Positions 1 to 8,954 of a stretch of DNA of 64,000 nt are shown here, piece by piece. Position 1 is the stretch's first letter. Each line of letters starts with the position of its first letter. Position numbers and translations under genes: made by a program. The DNA comes from Kaistella carnis (lineage in GTDB: Bacteria; Bacteroidota; Bacteroidia; Flavobacteriales; Weeksellaceae). The notes under the pieces were generated by a model. The model saw only the letters and a list, made by a program, of their open reading frames with translations. It made no database searches and was not told where the DNA came from. The stretch is from positions 2,666,001-2,730,000 of the forward strand of contig NZ_CP034159.1 in the NCBI RefSeq assembly GCF_003860585.1, written 5' to 3'.

Positions 1-2424
1 TCCCATTGTGTAATCAGGATTTACATTACCTAAAACAGAAAGAGCAGAATTGATGAGAGGGACACCATTTGCACCTACTATAATGTTTCCATTAGGATCT
101 TTACGGTATGTTGAGCCTACAAATGAGTATAGATTCTCTCCTACTACAGCAGCTACACCTATAGAAGGCGAGGAATAAGTAAGTAAAGCAACTTGAGAAG
201 CACCACTCTTCAGGGATTCTAGGATAGTTTCTGATTTAGAAAAATAACCGTGTAAATTCCATGTGAAATTTTGAGTTTTAATAGGTGTAAGCCCCAAATC
301 AATATCAAATCCAGTTGTTTTTGCATTTCCAATATTGTCCACATAAGACGACAGCCCACTAGTATTGGAAGGAGCTGACGCAATAATTAAATCCTTAGTT
401 TTTGATTGATAAACAGAACCTTCCAAAGTAATGCGGTCATTGAAAAAACCAAGTATTGCATTTAATTCAATACTTGTGAAATATTCAGGTTTTACATTTG
501 GATTTGTCACAGATGTATTCAATACATAAGAAGGAACATTGAAAGGATATCCTGCAGCTACATTCCCGGTAGGATTTACTGAATATGGATTTAAATTAGC
601 ATTACCAACTCTGGAATAACTAGGTGCAATTTTCACGTAAGTCAATACATCACCTCCAAAATCAAAAGCTTTGGTAGGGATAAAGGATAGACCTGCAGAA
701 TAATACGGGTATGCTTTGTTATTAAATTGTCCATTGATGTTTGTGGAAAATAATGAGCTTTGTTCGTATCTGTAAGTACCATTTAGATATAGATAATCTT
801 TAAATGCTAAATCTAAATTTCCGAAAAATGCATAACTTTTTACTCTTCTGTTATAATTATCCATAGTGCCTCCATCTTCTTTTACAGCAGTGTCTGTAGG
901 CAGCGCAAGTGAACTAATGTTATTCACACTGTACCAGCCTGGAATGATTAATCCTGACCCTCCAACAGATCTAGCGTTGTACGCTCTGTCTTGAATATTA
1001 TTACCTAAATTTACTTTTAGATTAAAGTCTTCGTTCAGATCATAATCAAAATTCAACAACAAATCGCCATAATATCTTCTATCGGTATAATTTCTATTGT
1101 AGTAGTACGAAGCAACACCAGTAGGAATCGAAACATTTGGGTCATCATAGGTTATCACTTTGTTATAGCCATTATTGTGATTTTCCTGCTCAGTTTTTGA
1201 TAGACTAAGATTTCCGGTATATGTTACATTAATGTTTTTATTAATATCATACTGCAACGAGATAATACCATTCAAATATTCTAGACTTGAATTTAATCTT
1301 TCATTTTCTATACTCCAATATGGATTTACAGAATATGGTGTTAAATAACCTGTAAAACCTGAATTTTTGTAGGCTCTAATATCATTTGTAGTTGGCATTT
1401 GCAAAAGATCGTCATATAACCCACCATTTGTTTGGTTTACCAGTCTACCAATATAGTTGAACTGTCCGTCAACTCTTAATTTATCAAATTTCTTTCCTCC
1501 TTTGAATAAGAAGTTATTTTGCTTAAGTTTATCACCTGCTACTACAAAACCATTATCCAATCTATTCATAGATACAAATGCATAAGAATCTGATCCGCCA
1601 ACATTTATACTTAAACCATTTTGATAAGAAACACCATTTTGAAAGAATTTTGAGAAATGATCTTTTACAGGGGCATATTGACCATAAATGTATTGTCCGT
1701 TTGGTTGTGGAAGACCTGTTGGTACCGTTTGTCCACCTAAAATTCCGTTATAAGCTGGTCCCCAAGATGTGTTTTCCCATGGCACATAGTTTGTACCTCC
1801 GTAATCTACATCACTGTAGCTTTCATCTTGTACACCTTTACCATATCTGGTTTGCACCTTCGGTAACTTAAATACTTGGCTTATTTCAACTGCAGAGGTT
1901 AAATTAAAAGAAATTTTTTCAGATTTAGTTCCTCTTTTTGTTGTTACGATAATAACACCGTTTACACCCTGTGATCCGTAAAGTGCAGACCCTTGTAAAC
2001 CTTTAATCACGTTCACGTTTTCAATAGCTTCAGGAGGTAAGGCTCCTAAAATTGCTGCCGTTGAAATTGAATTATCAATAACAATTAATGCTTGATTACT
2101 ACCGGTTACAGATTTTGCACTTCTCAATACAATGTTGTAATCTGGATTAACTGAACTGTTAGTATTCGTAATTTTTAATCCAGATACTTTACCTGTTAAC
2201 GATTGTATTGCATTTGGTGCAGCAGCTTGATTTAACTCCTTTGCCCCAACTACTTGTTGTGCACTCGTGGTAGCATCGGCAGTTTTCTTAATACCTAAAG
2301 CACCAGTAATTATTACTTCACCGATGTTCTGCGTTTTAATAGTGTCTTGAACATTCTGTGCATTTACCAAAGCAAATGACGAAGTTAAAACTACTGCTAA
2401 AACGCTTGTTGTTAATTTCTTCAT
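1..2424 (-). CDS. SusC/RagA-family TonB-dependent outer membrane receptor (3' end outside window)
   Basis: The minus-strand frame opens at 2424 and runs off the left edge, giving the first 808 residues. It starts with a signal peptide (MKKLTTSVLAVV... ending near A-Q at residue 22-23). A TonB-box-like stretch (IGEVIITGAL) follows, then a plug domain in which the GSQGVNGVIIVTTKRG motif is typical of SusC/RagA receptors, then long amphipathic beta-strand sequence rich in Asn, Tyr and Gly. Such receptors import large substrates through the outer membrane using TonB energy; the substrate cannot be read here. It lacks the N-terminal carboxypeptidase-like domain that many SusC proteins carry. A SusD partner, if present, would lie left of the window. 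It is divergent from rnhB across a 134-bp AT-rich gap. Confidence 0.93.
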   Translation of the reverse strand, partial: MKKLTTSVLAVVLTSSFALVNAQNVQDTIKTQNIGEVIITGALGIKKTADATTSAQQVVGAKELNQAAAPNAIQSLTGKVSGLKITNTNSSVNPDYNIVLRSAKSVTGSNQALIVIDNSISTAAILGALPPEAIENVNVIKGLQGSALYGSQGVNGVIIVTTKRGTKSEKISFNLTSAVEISQVFKLPKVQTRYGKGVQDESYSDVDYGGTNYVPWENTSWGPAYNGILGGQTVPTGLPQPNGQYIYGQYAPVKDHFSKFFQNGVSYQNGLSINVGGSDSYAFVSMNRLDNGFVVAGDKLKQNNFLFKGGKKFDKLRVDGQFNYIGRLVNQTNGGLYDDLLQMPTTNDIRAYKNSGFTGYLTPYSVNPYWSIENERLNSSLEYLNGIISLQYDINKNINVTYTGNLSLSKTEQENHNNGYNKVITYDDPNVSIPTGVASYYYNRNYTDRRYYGDLLLNFDYDLNEDFNLKVNLGNNIQDRAYNARSVGGSGLIIPGWYSVNNISSLALPTDTAVKEDGGTMDNYNRRVKSYAFFGNLDLAFKDYLYLNGTYRYEQSSLFSTNINGQFNNKAYPYYSAGLSFIPTKAFDFGGDVLTYVKIAPSYSRVGNANLNPYSVNPTGNVAAGYPFNVPSYVLNTSVTNPNVKPEYFTSIELNAILGFFNDRITLEGSVYQSKTKDLIIASAPSNTSGLSSYVDNIGNAKTTGFDIDLGLTPIKTQNFTWNLHGYFSKSETILESLKSGASQVALLTYSSPSIGVAAVVGENLYSFVGSTYRKDPNGNIIVGANGVPLINSALSVLGNVNPDYTMG

Positions 2425-2558
2425 ATCAAATTAAATTTTTTCATTGAAGCAAATGTGCAAACTTTTATTGAGATTACCAAATTATTTGTTAATAAATTAT
2501 TAAAAAATTTATAATTTTATCAGCCTTATTGAGAAATAATTATAGAAAAGGTATTGTG

Positions 2559-3194
2559 ATGAAATTAAAAAAAAGTGCTTCGATGCATTATATTGAGGCG
2601 GGTTGTGACGAAGTTGGAAGAGGATGTCTGTCTGGACCAGTCGTAGCAGCAGCTGTTATTCTGGATCATAATTTTAACCAAAATTTAGTTAATGATTCTA
2701 AAAAATTAACATCTAAAACAAGATTAGATTTGGATTCTTATATCAAGGAGCATGTGAGGGAATATGCCATTGCAGAATTACCGCCCTCTTTTATTGATGA
2801 ACATAATATATTAAATTCAAGTATTCATGCCATGCATCTTGCCCTGGACCAACTGACTATAAGACCTGAATTAATTCTGGTTGATGGCAATCGATTTCAT
2901 CCCTATCCTTTTATTCCTCATCAGTGTATAATTAAAGGGGATTCTAAGTTTTTGTCAATTGCGTGTGCCTCCATTCTAGCGAAGAATTATCGTGATCAGC
3001 TCATGATTGAATTGCATGAAGAGTTTCCTGAGTATGGTTGGAATAAAAATATGGGTTACGCAACCAAGCAGCACCGGGAAGCTTTGAATAAATATGGTCC
3101 CACCATTCACCACCGAAAATCCTTTCGTTTAGATTATTCCGAAGTACGATCTCCGGGGGAAGTTGAAGACTTTACAAGTGACTTATTTCCATAA
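2559..3194 (+). CDS. rnhB: Ribonuclease HII
   Basis: RNase HII cleaves the RNA strand of RNA-DNA hybrids and starts ribonucleotide excision repair in the cytoplasm. The acidic catalytic motif is visible near the N-terminus (AGCDEVGRGCLSGPVVAAAV), with DSKKLT, LVDGNRF (a further active-site Asp) and SIACASILAKNYRD downstream. The length of 211 residues is normal for the family. I chose ATG 2559 (MKLKKSAS). An in-frame TTG at 2529 would add ten residues of no family character, and ATG 2583 is also possible. The gene is convergent with yidC and the two share a bidirectional terminator hairpin that begins at its stop codon. Confidence 0.95.
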   Translation: MKLKKSASMHYIEAGCDEVGRGCLSGPVVAAAVILDHNFNQNLVNDSKKLTSKTRLDLDSYIKEHVREYAIAELPPSFIDEHNILNSSIHAMHLALDQLTIRPELILVDGNRFHPYPFIPHQCIIKGDSKFLSIACASILAKNYRDQLMIELHEEFPEYGWNKNMGYATKQHREALNKYGPTIHHRKSFRLDYSEVRSPGEVEDFTSDLFP

Positions 3195-3226
3195 AAAAAC
3201 GGAAGATCATATCTTCCGTTTTTTTT
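3193..3226. terminator. Bidirectional intrinsic terminator between rnhB and yidC
   Basis: A near-perfect inverted repeat, ACGGAAGAT and ATCTTCCGT, is flanked by A-run and T-run on the two sides, so it can end transcription from both rnhB (plus) and yidC (minus). It overlaps the rnhB stop codon. Confidence 0.85.
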
Positions 3227-3244
3227 GTTCTTTATATAGATTGG

Positions 3245-5059
3245 TTATTTTTTCTTAGGAGTTTGCTGTTGTTGTGCTTTTTGCTGTTCTTGAGCTTTCT
3301 CCATCATTTCACGCATTCTCTTTTGGAATTTACCTTCCTTTTTCGGCTCTTTCTGTTTGTTCGCCTGAATCTGTGCGTGAATTTTCTTCTCATCTAAAAT
3401 CCAGTATTTGATCACAAGGATAATTAAGATGTTAATCGCATTAGATACGAAATAATACCAGGAAAGTCCCGAAGCAGAAGTATTTAAGAAAAACAAAAAG
3501 GTGATCGGGAAGATATACATGATCACTTTCATATTCGGCATTCCTTCCTGAGTAGGTTGCTGAATGTTCCCTGCGGTCATCACCGTATAAATTAAAATAA
3601 CGATCGTACATGCAATTGCAAAAATACTTAAATGGTCCTGTAGGAATGGAATGTGAAAAGGTAATTTAATGACGTCGTCATAAGCGGTCAAATCTTTTGC
3701 AAACCAGAAGCTTTTTCCTCTCAAATCAATCATATTCGGGAAGAATCGGAATAAGGCATAGAAAATCGGAACCTGCAGTAAACCCGGAAGACATCCAGCC
3801 ATTTGGTTAACGCCCGCCTTTCGATAAACTGCCATCGTTTCCTGCTGCTTTTTCATGGCATCAGCATTTTTGTATTTGGCGTTTACTTCATCAATCTCCG
3901 GACGAATCACCCGCATCATGGCACTCAGTTTATGCTGCTTGAACATAACCGGCGATAAAATGATCTTTACAATAATCGTCATTAAGAAAATAACCCAACC
4001 TGCAGCGATTCCCCAACTTGAAATTAAATTAAACATTGGAATAAAGAACCATCTGTTTAATGTTCCAATAAATGACCATCCTAAAGGAAGCAATTCATCA
4101 AAATTCTTGTCGTAACTTTTCAAAAGGGGTAAATCCAAAGGCATGAAATACCATTTGAAATCCTGATTCAATTCATTATTAACCAAATCAATCTGTCCGT
4201 TATAATTGAATTTTTTCAAAAATTCGCCTTCCTCAATCATGTCCTGATTACCGTGTGAATTTTTGAAACCACTTTGCGGCTCGATCACCATGGAGAAAAA
4301 CTGTTGTTTGATCGCTAACCAATTCAGTGTTTCTTTCGGCTCTTCCATTGTCGTTCTGCCGTCATAATCGAAACTGCTGTAATTGTCGAAAGCATAGTTA
4401 AATTCCGTGTGTGTCTGTTCTTGAGAGCGCCCTTTCTCTTGTTGACGCGCCGTGAAGTCCCAAACGAATTCTGCTTTTGAATCAGAAACCAATTGTGCTA
4501 AACCTTGTGTTTTTACATTAAAGTCAACGGTGTATTTATCCAGTAATGTATAAATGAACTGAATGACAGCGCCATTTACATTGGCTTGCATCGTGACGGA
4601 ATTGCCATTTTGAGTTGGCGAAAATACCAAGTCTTTTGTATTGAAAGTTTTTCCTGTTTTATCTTTGAACTGAAAACCGTAAGAAGAATTATTTTTATCA
4701 AAAAGAAGCAACTTCTTATCATTAACATCAGAAACTTTATTGTAAGCTTTAAATTCGTTAAGCTCAACGGTAGAAAGTTGACCACCCAAAGTTGAAATTC
4801 CTAAAGTCAGTTCTTTGTTCTTTAACTCTATCTGTTGAATAGAAGTTGTATTAACACTGTCGTTAAGATTCGTAACGAGCGCCGGCTTCGCGGCATTATT
4901 GGCAGTTTTATTTACAACCTGTGTTTTGTTTTCGGCCTGTTTGAGTTCCTGTTCCTTGGCTTGCTTGTTTTGAAAGTAAAACATAACACCAATTAAGATT
5001 AGGGAAAACAAGGCGAAACTGATCAGTTGATTTTTATCTAAACCGTTATTTTGCTGCAT
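3245..5059 (-). CDS. yidC: Membrane protein insertase YidC
   Basis: This 604-residue protein inserts and folds inner-membrane proteins, alone or with SecYEG. Residues about 10-28 form the N-terminal membrane anchor, followed by the large periplasmic beta domain (to about residue 350). The conserved Oxa1/YidC core of transmembrane helices follows, with MFKQHKLSAMM and AGCLPGLLQVPIFYALFRFF. The C-terminal tail is strongly basic and Gln/Lys rich (ending TPKKK), as is common in Bacteroidota YidC. It lies downstream of pyrG on the same strand, 165 bp away, with a terminator between them, so it probably has its own promoter. Confidence 0.96.
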   Translation of the reverse strand: MQQNNGLDKNQLISFALFSLILIGVMFYFQNKQAKEQELKQAENKTQVVNKTANNAAKPALVTNLNDSVNTTSIQQIELKNKELTLGISTLGGQLSTVELNEFKAYNKVSDVNDKKLLLFDKNNSSYGFQFKDKTGKTFNTKDLVFSPTQNGNSVTMQANVNGAVIQFIYTLLDKYTVDFNVKTQGLAQLVSDSKAEFVWDFTARQQEKGRSQEQTHTEFNYAFDNYSSFDYDGRTTMEEPKETLNWLAIKQQFFSMVIEPQSGFKNSHGNQDMIEEGEFLKKFNYNGQIDLVNNELNQDFKWYFMPLDLPLLKSYDKNFDELLPLGWSFIGTLNRWFFIPMFNLISSWGIAAGWVIFLMTIIVKIILSPVMFKQHKLSAMMRVIRPEIDEVNAKYKNADAMKKQQETMAVYRKAGVNQMAGCLPGLLQVPIFYALFRFFPNMIDLRGKSFWFAKDLTAYDDVIKLPFHIPFLQDHLSIFAIACTIVILIYTVMTAGNIQQPTQEGMPNMKVIMYIFPITFLFFLNTSASGLSWYYFVSNAINILIILVIKYWILDEKKIHAQIQANKQKEPKKEGKFQKRMREMMEKAQEQQKAQQQQTPKKK

Positions 5060-5180
5060 TTTAATTTGTTTGAAATTTAAAATTCGAAGGTTTGTAATTC
5101 TCTAATGATTACCTTTTAATTTTGGGTGACAAAAATACTGAAATTTTTGGCAATGAAGAATTTTTTAGATGGTCATTTAA

Positions 5181-5219
5181 AAAGAAAAGAGATAAAAAAC
5201 ATTTTGTCTTTTATCTCTT
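5181..5219 (-). terminator. Intrinsic terminator after pyrG
   Basis: On the minus strand the pyrG stop is followed by AAGAGATAAAA, an 11-nt loop, TTTTATCTCTT and then a T-rich stretch. The stem is 11 bp (5187-5197 with 5209-5219). Confidence 0.8.
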
Positions 5220-5224
5220 GGTTT

Positions 5225-6832
5225 TTATTTTTTTGAAGAAGCTTTAATCAGCGCCTTAAATAAAGGATGGGGTGAAGCAACCGTACTTTTGTATTCCGGG
5301 TGATATTGAACGCCGATATAGAAAGGATGGTCTTTCAGTTCGAGGGTTTCTACCAAATCAGTTTCTGGATTAAATCCTGTGGGAACCAAGCCATTCTTCT
5401 CAAATTCTTCTCTGAATTCCGAGTTGAATTCATAACGGTGACGGTGTCTTTCCGAAATGTTTTTCGTGCCGTAGATTTCCTGTAGTTTTGAGCCTGTCTT
5501 TAAAGCGCATTTCCACGCACCTAAGCGCATTGTTCCGCCTTTATCAACCACATTTTTCTGTTCTTCCATTAAAGAGATCACGGGTTCTGGTGTTGAAGTA
5601 TCGAATTCCATAGAGTTGGCTTTTTTATAACCCAAAACATTTCTTGCAAATTCGATAGTCATGATCTGCATACCCAAACAGATTCCCAAAAGTGGAATAT
5701 TATTTTCCCGTGCATATTTTGCAGCAGCGATTTTTCCTTCAATTCCTCGGTCTCCAAATCCTGGAGCGATCAACATTCCATCAATCCCTGCAAAAGTTTC
5801 TGCGATGTTACTTTCGTCGATTTCGCCACTGTAAACCCATCTTACTTTCACTTCAGTTTCCAGATCGGCACCTGCGTGAATAAAGGATTCTGCGATAGAT
5901 TTGTACGAGTCCTGTAGGGAAACATATTTTCCAACCAACGCGATTTCTACTTTCTTCTTCGGGTTTTTATATTTTTTGAGGAAATTTTTCCAATCTTTTA
6001 AATCTGCTTGTTTATCAGATTTTAAATTCAGTTCCTTTAAGACTACATCATCGAAATCCTGTTTTTGTAAATAAAGTGGAACTTCATAAATGGTTTCTAG
6101 ATCTTTACATTCGATTACGTTTTCTAAAGCCACATTACAGAACTGTGCTAATTTTGCACGTTGCTCTTTCGGAATATTATGCTCGGTTCTGCACACCAAA
6201 ACGTCCGCCTGAATACCCGATTCCATTAACTGACGAACCGAATGTTGTGAAGGTTTTGTTTTCAATTCCCCACTGGATGCCAAGTAAGGCAATAAAGTCA
6301 AGTGAATCACCATGGAATTGTGTTCTCCCAATTCCCATTTTAATTGTCGCACACTCTCTATATAAGGAAGAGATTCAATATCGCCCACGGTTCCACCAAT
6401 TTCGGTTATGATGATATCATAATTTTGTTTCGCCAGAATTTTAATTCTGCGTTTTATTTCATTGGTAATATGCGGAATAACCTGCACGGTTTTACCTAAG
6501 AAATCACCTTTTCTTTCTTTTTCAATAACGGTCTGGTAAATTTTACCGGTCGTTACATTATTGTTTTGGGAAGTTTTAGAATCCAGAAATCTTTCGTAAT
6601 GACCCAAATCCAGATCAGTTTCTGCGCCGTCTTCAGTCACGTAGCATTCGCCGTGTTCGTAGGGATTCAGCGTTCCAGGGTCGATGTTAATATAGGGATC
6701 AAGTTTTTGGATGGTGACATTGAATCCTCTCGATTTTAGCAGTAAGCCAAGTGAAGCTGAGACGATTCCTTTGCCTAAAGAAGAAGTTACACCGCCCGTT
6801 ACGAAGATGTATTTCGTGTTCTTTTTACTCAT
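5225..6832 (-). CDS. pyrG: CTP synthase
   Basis: CTP synthase aminates UTP to CTP with glutamine and ATP, the last step of pyrimidine nucleotide synthesis. The N-terminal synthetase domain begins KYIFVTGGVTSSLGKGI and holds the nucleotide-binding segment DPGTLNPYEHGECYVTEDG. The C-terminal class I glutamine amidotransferase domain has its nucleophile in LLGICLGMQ and the His-Glu pair in GVQYHPEYKS. Length is 535 residues, normal for the family. I chose the ATG at 6832. An upstream in-frame start at 6877 would lie inside the promoter (6848-6877), so it is unlikely to be used. Confidence 0.97.
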   Translation of the reverse strand: MSKKNTKYIFVTGGVTSSLGKGIVSASLGLLLKSRGFNVTIQKLDPYINIDPGTLNPYEHGECYVTEDGAETDLDLGHYERFLDSKTSQNNNVTTGKIYQTVIEKERKGDFLGKTVQVIPHITNEIKRRIKILAKQNYDIIITEIGGTVGDIESLPYIESVRQLKWELGEHNSMVIHLTLLPYLASSGELKTKPSQHSVRQLMESGIQADVLVCRTEHNIPKEQRAKLAQFCNVALENVIECKDLETIYEVPLYLQKQDFDDVVLKELNLKSDKQADLKDWKNFLKKYKNPKKKVEIALVGKYVSLQDSYKSIAESFIHAGADLETEVKVRWVYSGEIDESNIAETFAGIDGMLIAPGFGDRGIEGKIAAAKYARENNIPLLGICLGMQIMTIEFARNVLGYKKANSMEFDTSTPEPVISLMEEQKNVVDKGGTMRLGAWKCALKTGSKLQEIYGTKNISERHRHRYEFNSEFREEFEKNGLVPTGFNPETDLVETLELKDHPFYIGVQYHPEYKSTVASPHPLFKALIKASSKK

Positions 6833-6847
6833 TAGATTAGGTTTGTG

Positions 6848-6877
6848 CAAAGTTAATGGATTTTGCAAGACGGGCAA
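6848..6877 (-). promoter_or_regulatory. Bacteroidota-type promoter of pyrG
   Basis: On the minus strand TTG (6875-6877) and TAACTTTG (6848-6855) are separated by 19 bp, matching the Bacteroidota -33/-7 consensus. Transcription would start about 10 nt before ATG 6832, which supports that start codon. Confidence 0.75.
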
Positions 6878-7054
6878 ATAAAAGCCTATTGAAAATTAAA
6901 CTCGACAGTAAATGCCTAAATTATGCCGAAATATGTACTAACATTTCACTTTTAATAAGGTTCAAAACAAAGATTAAGATTTAAATTACATAAAAAGTAC
7001 TGAATATTAATTATTGCTTTAAGACTTGTTCAATTGATGCTATATTAAATAAGC

Positions 7055-7424
7055 TGCAAAATAATCCTGAAAAATGCAGCAATATCCGCATTGATTTTCG
7101 GCTCAAGTTGGTGTTCAGCATGTCCGGAAGAACTTTTGCAGATCTCCGGTTTGTATTCAAAATGGAAAGAACAGGGTGTAGAAGTGGTTTTTGTTTCCTT
7201 AGATACCGATGCAGAAGTATTTAAAAATTTTGTAGAACGTTTTCCTTTCGTCAGTATCAGTGATTATAAAAAGTGGGAGAGTTCTGCTGTCAAAAATTAT
7301 CACATCTTTGAAACTCCGACGATATTTTTTGCTGGATAAAAATCGAAAAATCATTCTGCGACCAAACGATGCAAAACAATTAGATTCTTGGATTGATTTT
7401 TATTTGATAAAGGGAAATCAATGA
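7055..7424 (+). pseudogene. Remnant of a thioredoxin-like (TlpA/AhpC-type) protein, 5'-truncated and frameshifted
   Basis: The frame reads a thioredoxin fold fragment: IFGSSWCSACPEELLQ (active-site CxxC as C-S-A-C), VEVVFVSLDTD, then the cis-Pro region FETPTIF. At a run of six T near 7323-7328 the frame breaks and stops at TAA 7337-7339. Removing one T restores TPTIFLLDKNRKI and continues in frame to TGA 7422-7424. The N-terminal part is also absent: the frame is closed by a stop at 7046-7048. The sequence seen corresponds to the C-terminal redox domain of a thiol-disulfide protein. It is judged a decayed gene unless the T run is a sequencing error and a start was missed. Confidence 0.7.
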
Positions 7425-7510
7425 TAATTCTTGAATGAAGTTGTTAGGAGTTCTGTATAAAAACTGACATAAAACGACCACTACATTTTCCACTTACCGA
7501 TTAATTACTG

Positions 7511-7547
7511 ACTAAATAAAAAATAACCCACTGAATTTCAGTGGGTT
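7511..7547 (-). terminator. Probable original terminator of ssrA, now 26 kb away
   Basis: On the minus strand, directly after the left copy of the ssrA 3' core, lies the stem AACCCACTG / CAGTGGGTT (7525-7533 with 7539-7547) followed by TTATTTTTTATTT. There is no gene for it to serve now. It is best explained as the native tmRNA terminator, separated from ssrA by the two inserted elements. Confidence 0.65.
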
Positions 7548-7560
7548 GGTTTAATAAAAT

Positions 7561-7583
7561 GTGGAGTTGGAGGGAAACGAACC
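7561..7583 (+). other. Attachment site, left end of element A (ssrA 3'-end fragment)
   Basis: These 23 bases match the 3' end of ssrA (33701-33723) with two mismatches; the first 15 match exactly. The match starts with the shared 14-bp core GTGGAGTTGGAGGG. The site lies about 150 bp before the integrase gene. Same-orientation copies at 27145 and 33701 bound the two elements. Confidence 0.85.
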
Positions 7584-7692
7584 TTATTAATCTGATTATA
7601 TATAAATATACTTAAAAGTACTATATATCAGATTTTTACATATATTTGCATAAGTGAATATATGTTATTTCTATGCTTAAATATAGAAGTAG

Positions 7693-7711
7693 TAGCACCT
7701 AAATTAGCACC
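7693..7711 (+). repeat. Left copy of a 19-bp element-end repeat (probable integrase arm sites)
   Basis: TAGCACCTAAATTAGCACC consists of two TAGCACC units 12 bp apart. It ends one base before the integrase start codon. An identical 19-mer lies at 27082-27100, close to the right end of the element. Paired repeats near both ends suggest arm-type integrase binding sites; they may also autoregulate the integrase gene. Confidence 0.6.
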
Positions 7712-7712
7712 T

Positions 7713-8954
7713 ATGAATTTTACGTATAAATTGAAGGAACCAAAATCTGACAAGGAAACTTTAATTTATTTCCGATCATATTTCCTAAATGAAAATAAAA
7801 ATTTCATTTATTCTACTGGTGAAAAAATTTCCCCTGCAGAATGGGATTTTGAAAATAGACAACCAAATGATTTAAATGGAAGAACTAAAAAAGCGGAGAA
7901 TCATAGAAGTGTTAAAAAACAATTAGACCGGTACAGTAGTTTCTTTACTGAAATTGTAAATAGGTACAAAAATATTAATGAGGATCTAAATATTGAAATT
8001 ATCCGTCAGAGATTTAATGAGGAGTTTAAAAAAATAAAAGCAAAGGATGATTTTTTTCGGATATATGATGAATTTATTGCCGAAAAAGAAAATGACTATT
8101 CTGGAAATGCTATATCAAATTCCACTTTAAAGCGATATAAGTGCAATAAAACATTACTTGAAGATTTTGAATCAAAAACGAAATGTAAATTATCCCTGGG
8201 TAAATTTGATGAAAAAATCTATAACAGATTTTTGAAATTTTGTATAGAAAATAGGGAACATTCTGCAAATACAGTTCATAGAAATGTAGGATTATTAAAA
8301 ACGTTTTTACTTTGGGCATTTAAAAAACAATATAGTTTTAATAACAGTTTTTTAAATTTTAAAAAGCCACCTAGATTTAGAACTGATGAAATTGCACTGA
8401 ACATTAAACAGGTTGAAGAGATTTATGCTCACGATTTTTCTGAAAATAAAAAATATGAAAAAGTTAGGGATTTATTTGTATTTGCGTGTGTCACGGGGAT
8501 GAGGTTCGGAAACTATAGTAGGATTTCAAAAAATGATTTGCAGGCTGATTTTATTAGAGTGATTGATTTAAAAGATAAGTCGAAGAAGCTCTCGATTCCA
8601 TTAAATAATATTTCAAGATCTATTTTGGAAAAATACGAGTATAATTTACCGCGTATTTCTAACCAAAAAATGAACGAATACATAAAAGAGGTTTTCAAAG
8701 AATTAAAATTTACAGATGAAATTAAGAAGACAATGAAATATGGAGATCAGTTAGTTGAAAAGAATACGGAGTTTTATAAAAGAATTTCATCGCATACCGC
8801 ACGAAGAAGTTTCATTACTATCATGAAAAATAAGAGAGTGCCGGACAAAGTAATTATGAGTTATACAGGTCACACGAGTTTGGAGGTCTTTAATGCCTAT
8901 TACAGACCAAGTGAGGACGACAAAATAAATTATATGAACGAAGTTTTTAAATAA
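7713..8954 (+). CDS. Tyrosine-type site-specific integrase of element A
   Basis: This 413-residue recombinase would cut and join DNA at the 3' end of ssrA. The N-terminal third is an arm-binding plus SAM-like core-binding region of the Bacteroidota type (YFLNENKNFIYSTGEKISPAEWDF). The catalytic domain shows the first Arg in VTGMRFGNYSR (about residue 264), the H-x-x-R box in SSHTARRSF (about 360), the second His in YTGHTSLEV (about 387) and the nucleophile Tyr in FNAYYRP (about 396). I chose ATG 7713. An earlier in-frame ATG at 7662 would translate the TAGCACC repeats. The next gene overlaps the stop by one base. Confidence 0.93.
   Translation: MNFTYKLKEPKSDKETLIYFRSYFLNENKNFIYSTGEKISPAEWDFENRQPNDLNGRTKKAENHRSVKKQLDRYSSFFTEIVNRYKNINEDLNIEIIRQRFNEEFKKIKAKDDFFRIYDEFIAEKENDYSGNAISNSTLKRYKCNKTLLEDFESKTKCKLSLGKFDEKIYNRFLKFCIENREHSANTVHRNVGLLKTFLLWAFKKQYSFNNSFLNFKKPPRFRTDEIALNIKQVEEIYAHDFSENKKYEKVRDLFVFACVTGMRFGNYSRISKNDLQADFIRVIDLKDKSKKLSIPLNNISRSILEKYEYNLPRISNQKMNEYIKEVFKELKFTDEIKKTMKYGDQLVEKNTEFYKRISSHTARRSFITIMKNKRVPDKVIMSYTGHTSLEVFNAYYRPSEDDKINYMNEVFK

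Noticed and set aside
7561..7590. Possible tRNA gene 3' end
   Set aside because: The sequence matches only the last 23 bases of ssrA and has no other tRNA parts; it is an attachment-site duplicate.
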